Positions 13,070 to 20,416 of a stretch of DNA of 25,201 nucleotides are shown one piece after another. This DNA is from REEB48 sp964355085 (GTDB lineage Bacteria; Patescibacteriota; Minisyncoccia; UBA6257; 02-FULL-45-10c). The position numbers were made by a program, and so were the translations under genes. Numbering within the stretch: the stretch's first letter is position 1; the number at the start of each line of letters is the position of its first letter. The notes under the pieces are model-generated. The model was given only the letters and a program-made list of their open reading frames with translations, ran no database searches and was not told where the DNA came from. The stretch covers positions 1 to 25,201 of the forward strand of contig CAYHBW010000009.1 in the NCBI GenBank assembly GCA_964355085.1. The letters run 5' to 3'.

Positions 13070-15271
13070 ATGGACTTAATTATCGTCGAATCTCCGACAA
13101 AAGCGAAAACAATTTCAAAATTTCTCGGGACCGGTTATAAAATCGAGTCTTCTTTCGGCCATATCCGCGATCTTCCGAAAAACAACAAAAAAGCCATCGA
13201 TATAAAGGAGGGCTTTGTTCCGCATTACGAAATTTCCAAAGGAAAAGAAAAAGTTGTGTCTGAAATCCAGGCCCTCGCAAAAAAAGCCGACAAAATATTC
13301 CTCGCAACCGATCCTGACCGCGAAGGAGAAGCAATCGCCTGGCACATCGCCGAAGCCATAGGCGGCTTTAAAAACGCAAAAAAAGAAAAAACTGACCCGA
13401 AAATCAAGCGCATCGCCTTCCACGAAATCACCGAAAAGGCCATCAACGAAGCAATCGGCCATCCGCGCGAAATAGATCAGAATCTCCGTAAGGCGCAGGA
13501 AGCGCGCCGCGTCCTTGACCGCCTTGTCGGCTATGACCTTAGCGGCCTCATCTGGAAGAAGGTCCGTTACGGACTTTCAGCCGGCCGCGTTCAATCGCCG
13601 GCTCTGCGCATAATAATGGAAAAAGAGCGGGAAATCCGCGCCTTTATTCCGGAAAACTATTGGGTGATCACCGGAGAATTTTCAACCGAAAAGAATTCGA
13701 AAATATCGCTGACCTGCGAAAAAGAGCCGTCCGACGAAAAAGAAACTGATCGCATACTTGAAGCCGGCCGGAAAAATTCCTGGCGCATAACCGGAGTAAA
13801 ACAAAGCGAGACGAAACGTTCTCCGAAGGCTCCATTCACAACATCAACGCTCCAACAGGCAGCCAGCTCCCGCCTTGGCTATTCCCCGTCCCGCACCATG
13901 TCGATTGCGCAAAAACTATACGAACAAGGCCTCATCACTTATATGAGGACTGACAGCGTCACCATCAGTAATGAAGCGTTGCCTGTAATTTATTCTGAAA
14001 TCGAAAAAAGATACGGGAAAGAATATCTGGAACCTCGCGAATATAAAACCAAGAGTAAAAGCGCCCAGGAAGCGCATGAGGCCATCCGGCCAACCAATAT
14101 CGGAAATAAATCCGCCGGCGCGAGCGAAGATCAAAAGCGCCTGTATCAGCTGATCTGGGAAAGGGCGGTTTCCTCCCAGATGACCGACGCGAAAATGTTG
14201 AAGACAAAAGTTTCCGCCAATCTGGCGGATGCCGAAGAAGCTATTCCGGACTTCTCAGTCATCGGAAGCGTCACCCTGTTTCCGGGCTGGCTTGCGGCCG
14301 ATCAGGAAGCGCAGGGAGATGAAGTCCAGATTCCGCAGCTCGCCGAGGGCGAATCTCTGAAATTATTGAAGATGGAAAGTCTCGGTAAGCAGACCGAACC
14401 GCCGGGCAGATACACTGAAGCCGGACTGGTCAAAGAACTGGAAAAACGCGAAATCGGACGCCCGAGCACCTACGCTTCCATCATCAGAACAATCGAAGTG
14501 CGCGGCTATGTGACTAAAGAAGGCAAGGCCCTCCACCCGACCGATACCGGCGAAGTGGTCAGCGATTTCCTCGAAAAGAATTTCGCCGGATACATCAGCG
14601 ATTCCTTTACCGCTGAAATGGAAAACAAGCTGGACGCGATTGCCGAAGGCAAAGAAAGTTACAAAGAGATGCTGACGGATTTTTACGGACCTTTCATTAA
14701 GGACGTGAAATCCAAAGACAAGATCGAGAAACTTACCAATCTCGGCGATGCGGATGCGGATATGAAATGTCCGCTCTGCGGTGGTCCGATGGCCATCAAG
14801 CTTTCCAAAAACGGCAAGTTTTTAAGCTGTGCGAACTTTCCTAAATGCGTCGGCGCCCGCAAGATGGACGGCTCCGTCCTTGAAGGCCCGAAAGAAACAG
14901 GCGAAGCCTGCCCGGAGTGCAAAGACGGAAAACTCATAGAGCGCGAAGGCCGTTTCGGTAAATTCATTTCCTGCAACAATTATCCGAAATGCAAATTCAT
15001 CAAGACCAGTCCGGAAGAAGCGGCCAAGGCCAAAACCGGCGTTCATTGCCTGAAGTGCGCTGACGGAGAAATCGTCGAACGCCGCGGACGCTTCGGATTG
15101 TTCTACTCCTGCTCGAATTATCCGAAATGCGATTTCGCGATGAAATCTAAGCCGACCGGCCGGATCTGCGATCTCTGTAAGTCCCTCATGATGGAAGGCA
15201 CCAAAACAATTCCGGAACGCTGCAGCAGTAAAACCTGCCCGAACCATAACCCGCATAAAAAAGCGGAATAA
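13070..15271 (+). CDS. topA: DNA topoisomerase I
   Basis: Type IA topoisomerase relaxing negative supercoils. The 733-aa protein begins with a Toprim domain (IIVESPTKAKT with E7; TDPDREGEAIAWH with D81, D83 and E85). The catalytic tyrosine is Y291 in GLITYMRTDS. The C-terminal region carries four zinc-binding repeats: CPLC...C.NFPKC, CPEC...C.NYPKC, CLKC...C.NYPKC, and a last diverged one, CDLC...CSSKTC. The gene follows dprA by 65 nt on the same strand, the common dprA-topA order. There is no Shine-Dalgarno; a 13-bp direct repeat at the start creates an out-of-frame ATG at 13054. Confidence 0.98.
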   Translation: MDLIIVESPTKAKTISKFLGTGYKIESSFGHIRDLPKNNKKAIDIKEGFVPHYEISKGKEKVVSEIQALAKKADKIFLATDPDREGEAIAWHIAEAIGGFKNAKKEKTDPKIKRIAFHEITEKAINEAIGHPREIDQNLRKAQEARRVLDRLVGYDLSGLIWKKVRYGLSAGRVQSPALRIIMEKEREIRAFIPENYWVITGEFSTEKNSKISLTCEKEPSDEKETDRILEAGRKNSWRITGVKQSETKRSPKAPFTTSTLQQAASSRLGYSPSRTMSIAQKLYEQGLITYMRTDSVTISNEALPVIYSEIEKRYGKEYLEPREYKTKSKSAQEAHEAIRPTNIGNKSAGASEDQKRLYQLIWERAVSSQMTDAKMLKTKVSANLADAEEAIPDFSVIGSVTLFPGWLAADQEAQGDEVQIPQLAEGESLKLLKMESLGKQTEPPGRYTEAGLVKELEKREIGRPSTYASIIRTIEVRGYVTKEGKALHPTDTGEVVSDFLEKNFAGYISDSFTAEMENKLDAIAEGKESYKEMLTDFYGPFIKDVKSKDKIEKLTNLGDADADMKCPLCGGPMAIKLSKNGKFLSCANFPKCVGARKMDGSVLEGPKETGEACPECKDGKLIEREGRFGKFISCNNYPKCKFIKTSPEEAAKAKTGVHCLKCADGEIVERRGRFGLFYSCSNYPKCDFAMKSKPTGRICDLCKSLMMEGTKTIPERCSSKTCPNHNPHKKAE

Positions 15272-15287
15272 TTTTAATTTTAATAAA

Positions 15288-15563
15288 ATGGAGTTGTTTG
15301 AAAACAAAAAAGAAAAGTTGTCGATCAAGGAATTGGCGAATGGATTGGAAAAATTACAGAAGGAAGAAAATGATGGACGCGGCATAACAATTATAAGATC
15401 TGTAATAATCTGGTTAAAGCAGGGGGATGTTCTGAAGGCGCAATTAGAAGCGTCACATGATCATGACAAGATCAGTAATTATCCTAAAATCGAGGCGCTG
15501 CTTAAGAGGGAACTGTTTAATGGAGAAGAATTATGGAAATGGACTCCTCCCGAAGAAGGATAA
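15288..15563 (+). CDS. Hypothetical protein after topA
   Basis: A 91-aa polar protein, MELFENKKEKLSIKELANG..., with a predicted helical N-terminal half and the ending EELWKWTPPEEG. It has no membrane segment or zinc motif. The start is 16 nt after the topA stop, so it is probably co-transcribed. The sequence before the ATG is A/T only, with no Shine-Dalgarno. I do not recognise the family; the composition (Lys, Glu, Leu) and the intact frame of this length support a real gene. Confidence 0.65.
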   Translation: MELFENKKEKLSIKELANGLEKLQKEENDGRGITIIRSVIIWLKQGDVLKAQLEASHDHDKISNYPKIEALLKRELFNGEELWKWTPPEEG

Positions 15564-15589
15564 TTTAAGATATTGATAAAAACGGACAG

Positions 15590-15618
15590 TTTAACGCCTC
15601 TCCAGGTTCGGATATAAT
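15590..15618 (+). promoter_or_regulatory. Promoter of the rel gene
   Basis: A perfect TATAAT (15613-15618) has a weak -35, TTTAAC (15590-15595), at 17-nt spacing. The predicted leader is about 55 nt. An inverted pair GGTTC/GAACC (15605-15609 and 15624-15628) flanks the -10 box symmetrically and could be an operator. Confidence 0.55.
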
Positions 15619-15679
15619 GATAGGAACCATCTCAATAGCAATGCCATAACGCGATATTTGCTGAAATGGCTCCTGATAT

Positions 15680-17371
15680 ATGCGAGCGCCTAAAATAGAA
15701 CAACTTATAAAAGAAAACGACTTTGTCAGGCGCGCCTACGATCTCTCCAAGCGCCTGCACGAAGGCCAGAAGCGCAAAACCGGCGAGCCATATTTTAACC
15801 ATGTCCTGATGACAGCCGAGCATATAGCCGAGTGGGGTCTGGATCAGGCCAGTGTAGCGGCCGGACTGCTTCATGACGTCGTCGAAGATACTGATTATCC
15901 GGCAGAAAAAATAAAATCCGAATTCGGAGAAGAAGTCGCCTTCCTCGTGGAGGGCGTCACAAAGTTGGGCAAAATCAAATATCGCGGCGTCGAACGGCAA
16001 GTGGAAAATCTCCGTAAAATGATCCTTGCGCTAAGCCAGGATATCCGGGTCATCATAGTGAAACTTGCCGACCGTCTCCACAATATGGAAACTCTTGCCG
16101 CGCTTCCTCCGCAAAAACAAAAACGCATAGCGCTGGAAACCATGGAAATCTACTCGCCGATCGCCTACCGGCTCGGAATGCAAAGAATCAGTGGAGAGCT
16201 GGAAGATCTGGCCTTCCCGTATATATATCCGCAGGAATACCGCTGGCTCATAAGTAATGTGAAGGAAAAATACGATGAAAGGGAAAAATATACGGAGAAG
16301 ATAAAACCGATGGTCACGGAAGCGCTTAAAAAAGCCGGAATCGAAGTCGCGCTTGTGGATTCCCGCGCAAAAAGATATTCCAGTCTCTATAAGAAACTTC
16401 TCCGCTACGACATGGATATAGAAAAAATATATGACCTGGTGGCGCTCCGGATAGTGGTAAAAAACGTAACCGACTGCTATGCCGCCCTCGGAATAGTCCA
16501 TAATCTCTGGCCTCCTCTGCCGAACCGCATCAAAGACTATATCGCTCTTCCGAAACCTAACGGCTACCGGAGCATCCACACTACGGTTTTTTGCGTTGAT
16601 GACCGGATAACTGAAATTCAGATACGCACCCAGGAAATGCACGATGAGTCGGAAACGGGAATCGCCGCCCACTGGGCATACGAACAGGCCAAGGGAACCG
16701 AGGATTATCTTGAGAAAAAATCCAGTTTCGCCGATAAAAAAGAACTGCAGTGGGTCCAGCAGCTTCGCAGTTGGCAGAAAGAATCCAATACGCCTGAAGA
16801 ATTTTTGGATTCGCTGAAAATAGACTTTTTCAAAGATCGGATCTTCGCCATAACTCCGAACGGAGAAGTCATCGATCTGCCGGCCGGCGCCACTCCGGTC
16901 GATTTCGCCTATCAGATACATACGGAAATCGGAAACGCCTGCACCGGGGCGAAAGTTAACGGAAAGATCGTTACGCTGAACCAGGAACTGAAATCCGGAG
17001 ATATCGTGGAAATTCTGACGCAAAAGAATAAAAAAGCGTCCGAATCATGGCTGGAATTCGTCAAAACTTCAAATGCAAAAAATCATATAAGGTCTTCCCT
17101 TAAGGGCAATGAAGCCCGCCTTAGCAAGACTGAACCGACCGGGATAGAGCTTCGGATAGTCGTTGAAGACAAGATAGGCCTGCTAAAAAATATAACGGAC
17201 ATCATCGCCCGATCCCATATCAACATGACATCAATCAACACGATAACCAACGCCAGATTCCCGAGCTTGAGAATTCATTGCGACATAGTCACAAAAGACA
17301 AGATTGAAAAGCTGATTCTCAAGCTTAAAAAACTCAAAGAAATAAGGGAGATAAGTTATCTGCTTATTTAA
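15680..17371 (+). CDS. rel: Bifunctional (p)ppGpp synthetase/hydrolase, Rel family
   Basis: Controls the alarmone (p)ppGpp in the stringent response. The 563-aa protein has an N-terminal HD hydrolase domain (H41, H65-D66 in GLLHDVVEDT, D131 in ADRLHN). The synthetase domain holds KRYSSLYKK, YDLVALRIVV and RIKDYIALPKPNGYRSIH (about 283-300), then EIQIRT (312-317). A TGS domain (about 390-455) and a C-terminal ACT domain (about 488-563) follow. Both catalytic sites look intact, hence bifunctional. It is shorter than the usual 700-740 aa: the helical part is reduced and the conserved-cysteine/zinc-finger domain between TGS and ACT is absent. The gene converges on parB with a 4-nt overlap of their 3' ends. 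Confidence 0.96.
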   Translation: MRAPKIEQLIKENDFVRRAYDLSKRLHEGQKRKTGEPYFNHVLMTAEHIAEWGLDQASVAAGLLHDVVEDTDYPAEKIKSEFGEEVAFLVEGVTKLGKIKYRGVERQVENLRKMILALSQDIRVIIVKLADRLHNMETLAALPPQKQKRIALETMEIYSPIAYRLGMQRISGELEDLAFPYIYPQEYRWLISNVKEKYDEREKYTEKIKPMVTEALKKAGIEVALVDSRAKRYSSLYKKLLRYDMDIEKIYDLVALRIVVKNVTDCYAALGIVHNLWPPLPNRIKDYIALPKPNGYRSIHTTVFCVDDRITEIQIRTQEMHDESETGIAAHWAYEQAKGTEDYLEKKSSFADKKELQWVQQLRSWQKESNTPEEFLDSLKIDFFKDRIFAITPNGEVIDLPAGATPVDFAYQIHTEIGNACTGAKVNGKIVTLNQELKSGDIVEILTQKNKKASESWLEFVKTSNAKNHIRSSLKGNEARLSKTEPTGIELRIVVEDKIGLLKNITDIIARSHINMTSINTITNARFPSLRIHCDIVTKDKIEKLILKLKKLKEIREISYLLI

Positions 17372-18279
17372 ACGGTGAATTCCGCGGGGGTTTCAGGCAT
17401 TTGCGGCGGCGCTTCGGAATGCTTCATCGCTTCTTCCTTGGCTTTTGTCAGTTTATCGATTATCAGCTGAAGCTCTTCCGGAGAATAGAAATTTATCGTA
17501 AGTTTTCCGCCCTGGCCTTCTTTTTGAACCCGGACTTTCGTACCGAGCGCCTCGCGCAACTGTTCTTCAATCTGGGCGGTCTCGACATCAGGAACGACTG
17601 AATCAATCGGACGGCTGACCGATTCTTTCTTGGCCATGATTCTGGAGCGCAACTGCCGGACGCTCAAATTATTAAGCATCAGATCTTCAAAAAGAAGCTG
17701 CTGCTCCTTCGGATCCGCTATCATCAGAAGCAGTCTGGCCTGGCTTTCGTTTATTTTTGAATTGGAAACCGCATCCTGTATCTGCGTAGGCAGATTAAGA
17801 AGGCGGATGGCGTTGGCTACGGCCTCTCGGCTTTTTCCGACCCGCACCGCGATCTCCCGCTGGGTCAGGCCGAATTGATCCTGGAGCTTCGAATAGGCGC
17901 GGGCGGTTTCTATCGGATTCAAATTCTCCCGCTGGATGTTTTCAATGATGGCAAGTTCCAATCTCTCACGATCGGTCGGGACAGATCGTATTATGGCCGG
18001 CACCCGCTCAAGACCGACGATTTTTGACGCCATAAGGCGCCGCTCTCCTGAAATCAGTTGGTACTCGACATTCGTCCCGCCTTCTGTCGAAGTTTCGACT
18101 TTCGTGACAACTAACGGATGCAAAATACCGAACTCGCGTATGGAACTGGCCAATTCGCCCAAAGCCGCCTCATCGAACACCCGGCGCGGCTGGAATGGAT
18201 TCGGCTTTATCTTGTCTGTTTCAATATGGAAAATCGGATCCGGAAGTCTCGGTTGCTGGATAAATTGATTATTTTGCAT
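17368..18279 (-). CDS. parB: ParB/Spo0J family chromosome partitioning protein
   Basis: A DNA-binding CTPase that loads at parS sites and spreads to organise the origin region. The 303-aa protein shows NPFQPRRVFDE (about 27-37), box I SGERRLMASKIVGLERVPAI with GERR at 78-81, box II ENIQRENLNPIETARAY (113-129), a helix-turn-helix LTQREIAVRVGKSREAVAN (138-156), and a C-terminal dimerisation domain rich in Glu and Leu. The length is typical. No parA is adjacent, contrary to the usual parA-parB pair. A palindrome search for parS (TGTTTCACGTGAAACA type) by eye found none in this window. The best -10 box leaves no leader before the ATG. Confidence 0.95.
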   Translation of the reverse strand: MQNNQFIQQPRLPDPIFHIETDKIKPNPFQPRRVFDEAALGELASSIREFGILHPLVVTKVETSTEGGTNVEYQLISGERRLMASKIVGLERVPAIIRSVPTDRERLELAIIENIQRENLNPIETARAYSKLQDQFGLTQREIAVRVGKSREAVANAIRLLNLPTQIQDAVSNSKINESQARLLLMIADPKEQQLLFEDLMLNNLSVRQLRSRIMAKKESVSRPIDSVVPDVETAQIEEQLREALGTKVRVQKEGQGGKLTINFYSPEELQLIIDKLTKAKEEAMKHSEAPPQMPETPAEFTV

Positions 18280-18286
18280 ATCTTAT

Positions 18287-18292
18287 AGTATA
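18287..18292 (-). promoter_or_regulatory. -10 box of parB, leaderless
   Basis: TATACT on the minus strand ends 7 nt before the parB ATG, so transcription would start at or one base before the ATG. The -35 match is weak. Confidence 0.4.
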
Positions 18293-18358
18293 CTTTAAAA
18301 CAGCAACCGAATAAATATGCCCGGGCGCCCGCCGAATGGCGGGTAAAGCGGACTGGAA

Positions 18359-18472
18359 GATTCAGTCGCCTACTCCTGGAGACTTTAGTCACCCTTGGAG
18401 ACTTTAGTCGCCCGCTCCTGGCGACTTTAGTCGCCTACTCCTGGAGACTTTAGTCGCCTACTCCTGGAGACC
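18359..18472. repeat. Hairpin minisatellite, about five 23-bp units
   Basis: Tandem copies lie at 18359-18380, 18381-18399 (a 19-bp short copy), 18400-18422, 18423-18445 and 18446-18468, with a 4-nt start of a sixth. Each unit carries GACTTTAGTC, a self-complementary core, followed by a pyrimidine-rich CTCCTGG tail. The junction at 18420-18435 gives a perfect hairpin GGCGACT-TT-AGTCGCC; other copies have one or two changes. Copies 4 and 5 are identical, showing recent duplication. A separate hairpin, CCCGCC/GGCGGG (18328-18343), precedes the array. The array ends 7 nt before the GIY-YIG start codon. Confidence 0.85.
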
Positions 18473-18479
18473 ACACAAA

Positions 18480-18722
18480 ATGATTTTCATATACGTACTG
18501 AAAAGTCTGAAAAAGGAATTTCGCTATGTTGGCATAACGAATAACCTGGAAAAAAGATTGGGTCAACATAATGACGGCAAGAATAAAAGTACAAAATTTT
18601 ATTTGCCGTTTGCAATTATTCTGAAAGAAGAATATCCTGACTACAAAACAGCAAGGAGGAGAGAGAAATTTTTAAAGAGCGGCGAAGGAAGAGCGCAGTT
18701 AGATGCGTTACTGATAAAATAA
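18480..18722 (+). CDS. GIY-YIG nuclease domain protein, YhbQ/UPF0213-like
   Basis: An 80-aa single-domain GIY-YIG protein. It starts MIFIYVLKSLKKEFRYVGIT (the two strands carrying the IY...YVG elements), continues NLEKRLGQHNDGKNKSTKF with the conserved Arg and His, and ends with ARRREKFLKSGEGR, typical of the small stand-alone members. The length is usual for this group (80-100 aa). Members bind or cut structured nucleic acids in a few studied cases; the cellular role is generally unknown. The start codon lies 7 nt after the hairpin minisatellite, so its 5' UTR would contain repeat hairpins. No Shine-Dalgarno is visible. tRNA-Leu(CAA) begins 5 nt after the stop. Confidence 0.92.
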   Translation: MIFIYVLKSLKKEFRYVGITNNLEKRLGQHNDGKNKSTKFYLPFAIILKEEYPDYKTARRREKFLKSGEGRAQLDALLIK

Positions 18723-18727
18723 AATAC

Positions 18728-18808
18728 GCCCGGGTGGCGGAACGGCAGACGCACACGACTCAAAATCGTGCGGAGCAATCCATGAGAGTTCGAGTCTCTC
18801 CCCGGGCA
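18728..18808 (+). tRNA. tRNA-Leu(CAA)
   Basis: An 81-nt class II tRNA. The acceptor GCCCGGG pairs with CCCGGGC, discriminator A. The anticodon arm CACGA-CTCAAAA-TCGTG reads CAA, decoding UUG. The variable arm is long (GGAGCAATCC), and the T arm is GAGAG-TTCGAGT-CTCTC. The 3' CCA is not encoded (CAAA follows). Confidence 0.95.
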
Positions 18809-18903
18809 CAAAATAAAAATATCCGGACGAATCGGTTATTTTGATTTTTCGCTTCAATAAATTGACGTCCTCCCCGCAGTTCCTGCGGGGTTTCCTTTGG
18901 GTC

Positions 18904-19335
18904 TCATGAAAATCCGAGCCTCGGATGTTGCGGTAAGTCTTTTTTCCCCTGATGTATTATGTATCGCTTGATCTGATTCTCGTTAATTCCGACGGTAGAT
19001 GAGAAATATCCCACGCTCCAGATGTTGCCGTCGATATACATATCGCGGATGAATTTGAATTTCTTCTTCAGTAATATACTGGATTCTATTTTCAGCTTCT
19101 GGACAACGACGGCAACAGGAATATTTGGTGGAATTTCAATCTGAATATGCACATGATCGTTATCAGTATTGATTGCATGAAAATACAGCGTGGGATATTT
19201 CTTCTGCGCTTCGTGAAAACTCTTGATTAATTCCAACTTCACATATTCCTTCAAATACTTCCGTCGATATTTCGTACCCCACACTATATGATAATGATGC
19301 TGATAGATAGTATGGCTAAGGGCTCGGATTCTCAT
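18904..19335 (-). CDS. tnpA: IS200/IS605 family Y1 transposase TnpA
   Basis: A 143-aa HUH-class single-strand transposase. The HUH motif is HVHIQIEIP (about residues 61-69) and the catalytic tyrosine lies in NQIKRYIIHQGKKD (about 118-131). The N-terminal YQHHYHIVWGTKYRRKYL is also typical of the family. The length is normal for IS200 transposases (about 130-155 aa) and no frameshift is visible, so it may be active. It excises and inserts the element as single-stranded DNA using end hairpins. The best -10 box (19342-19347) lies 6 nt before the ATG; low expression through a leaderless or weak start would suit an IS. Confidence 0.94.
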   Translation of the reverse strand: MRIRALSHTIYQHHYHIVWGTKYRRKYLKEYVKLELIKSFHEAQKKYPTLYFHAINTDNDHVHIQIEIPPNIPVAVVVQKLKIESSILLKKKFKFIRDMYIDGNIWSVGYFSSTVGINENQIKRYIIHQGKKDLPQHPRLGFS

Positions 19336-19341
19336 GGATAA

Positions 19342-19350
19342 ATATTACCA
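19342..19350 (-). promoter_or_regulatory. Extended -10 box before tnpA, leaderless
   Basis: TGG followed by TAATAT (19342-19347) on the minus strand, ending 6 nt before the ATG; the predicted start falls on the A of the ATG. Confidence 0.4.
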
Positions 19351-19449
19351 TGCGAGGTAATAGAATGAACGGGGCACCATTCATCCCCGCACTCTGACGG
19401 CTAGGCCGCTTGACTGACGCCGTCTACGTGCGGGGTTTCCTGGTGAAAT

Positions 19450-19474
19450 AAAAACCACCCAAAAAATGGGTGGT
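19450..19474 (-). terminator. Rho-independent terminator of the PAP2 gene
   Basis: ACCACCCA/TGGGTGGT is a perfect 8-bp stem (19454-19461 with 19467-19474), followed on the minus strand by TTTTATTT. It lies about 45 nt after the PAP2 stop, at the left end of the IS. Confidence 0.8.
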
Positions 19475-19518
19475 CAGCCGCCTTGGATCTTCTTGATCAA
19501 GAGCGTTGAATCCGACCG

Positions 19519-20046
19519 CTATTTTATCTTTCTTTTGAGAAGATATGCCGACAAAAGAACGCTGGCCAAACCGGTTGCAGATCCGGCAACGACATCTAAA
19601 GGCCAATGAACTCCGGTGAAAATCCTCGCCAAACCCATCAGAATTGCCGCAGCGCCGAAACGCCATCCCCACTTCCGGTCTAGAATCCAGATAACCCCGG
19701 TAAGCGCGAAATAAAAAGCCGCGTGCCCGGATGGAAAGGCCCCGCGGTTCACCTCCGCAATCAGCGGATTGAAATCCAAAGCGACAAACGGGCGCGGACG
19801 ATAATAAACGAACCGGACGGCTTCGGTAATTATTCCGCGGGAAATTATCAGAGACATTGCCAGAAGTGAGAAATTAAGGAATTTCTTCCGCCAATCGCTT
19901 TCCACAGACAAAATGACTATTGCCGCCAGAACCAGGAGGTATCCGGAATAGTCGGCAAAAAATACTCCGAAAAAATCCAAAAGCCGGCTTTTTCCGGCAA
20001 GATCATGGATTGCGTTAAAAATCGATAAATCAAAATTCTGAATCAT
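19519..20046 (-). CDS. PAP2 family membrane phosphatase
   Basis: A 175-aa integral membrane protein with the three PAP2 motifs: RFVYYRPRP (RPRP 83-86), PSGH (105-108) and RIFTGVHWPLD (R141, H147, D151). The catalytic residues are all present. About five to six transmembrane helices are visible. This type includes undecaprenyl-pyrophosphate phosphatases of the BcrC group and lipid phosphatases; recycling of the cell-wall lipid carrier is the most likely role, but the substrate cannot be read from the sequence. The C-terminal tail KRKIK is basic. The upstream spacer contains a long hairpin, and the start codon lacks a clear Shine-Dalgarno. Confidence 0.92.
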   Translation of the reverse strand: MIQNFDLSIFNAIHDLAGKSRLLDFFGVFFADYSGYLLVLAAIVILSVESDWRKKFLNFSLLAMSLIISRGIITEAVRFVYYRPRPFVALDFNPLIAEVNRGAFPSGHAAFYFALTGVIWILDRKWGWRFGAAAILMGLARIFTGVHWPLDVVAGSATGLASVLLSAYLLKRKIK

Positions 20047-20050
20047 GGAT

Positions 20051-20114
20051 CATGAATAATGTATTAGAATTATGAATTGGAGATTTTTTCTCCATTCATA
20101 ATTCATTATACATG
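20051..20114. terminator. Long A/T-rich hairpin between rpsR and the PAP2 gene
   Basis: An imperfect inverted repeat spans 20051-20114, with a core stem of 16 pairs (20067-20083 with 20089-20104, one bulged base) around a run of T. It starts 10 nt after the rpsR stop on the minus strand and ends just before the PAP2 start. It probably ends or protects the rpsF-ssb-rpsR transcript, and may also affect PAP2 translation. The repeated ATTATGAATT words suggest a dispersed intergenic repeat. Confidence 0.6.
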
Positions 20115-20124
20115 ATTCGCGGGA

Positions 20125-20316
20125 TTATCTCCGGGTAAACGGAACAAGACCGAGAATGCGGGAACGCTTGACCGCCTCCGCAAGTCTGCGCTGATGTTTT
20201 GCGCAGGTACCGGTGAATTTCGGATCGATAATCTTACCCTGTCCGGACATGAATTTCTTGACTAATTCCGCATTCTTATAATCGACTTCATTCAGATTTT
20301 GCGAGCAAAAATAGCA
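20125..20316 (-). CDS. rpsR: 30S ribosomal protein S18, 5' end lost in the assembly gap
   Basis: The visible 63 C-terminal residues contain the S18 pattern: CYFCSQN at the start, VDYKNAELVKKFMSGQGKI, the FTGTCAKHQRRLAEAVKRSR core, and the ending ILGLVPFTRR. S18 binds S6 on the 30S platform. The N-terminal residues and start codon lie in the N run immediately upstream. The third-gene position after rpsF and ssb is the classic order. Confidence 0.95.
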   Translation of the reverse strand, partial: CYFCSQNLNEVDYKNAELVKKFMSGQGKIIDPKFTGTCAKHQRRLAEAVKRSRILGLVPFTRR

Positions 20317-20416
20317 NNNNNNNNNNNNNNNNNNNNNNNNNNNNNNNNNNNNNNNNNNNNNNNNNNNNNNNNNNNNNNNNNNNNNNNNNNNNNNNNNNNN
20401 NNNNNNNNNNNNNNNN
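20317..20416. other. Assembly gap of 100 N
   Basis: Exactly 100 N, a conventional scaffold-gap size, so the true distance is unknown. It removes the rpsR start, the ssb-rpsR spacer and the last base of the ssb stop codon. Confidence 0.99.

Larger units (their letters stand above)
18862..19446 (-). mobile_element. IS200/IS605-type insertion sequence, tnpA only
   Basis: The tnpA gene is flanked by subterminal hairpins as in single-strand transposing IS200/IS605 elements. The right end (18862-18893) reads on the minus strand CCCCGCAG/CTGCGGGG then AGGACGTCAA, matching the usual IS605-type ending in TCAA. The left end (19385-19435) has a stem CCCCGCAC/GTGCGGGG with an inner stem GACGGC/GCCGTC. 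Both hairpins are preceded by GGAAA on the minus strand. There are no terminal inverted repeats or target duplication, as expected. The right boundary at TCAA (18862) is well supported; the left boundary is approximate. It lies between tRNA-Leu(CAA) and the PAP2 terminator. No tnpB is present. Confidence 0.8.

Noticed and set aside
14822..15385. A 187-aa minus-strand frame
   Set aside because: It is antisense to the zinc-ribbon repeats of topA, which explains its own internal repetition.
16031..17023. A 330-aa minus-strand frame
   Set aside because: It is antisense to rel, rich in Phe, Arg and Asp, with no domain; a shadow of a well-supported gene.
18359..18472. CRISPR array
   Set aside because: The units are directly adjacent, 19-23 bp, with no unique spacers and no cas genes nearby; it is a minisatellite.
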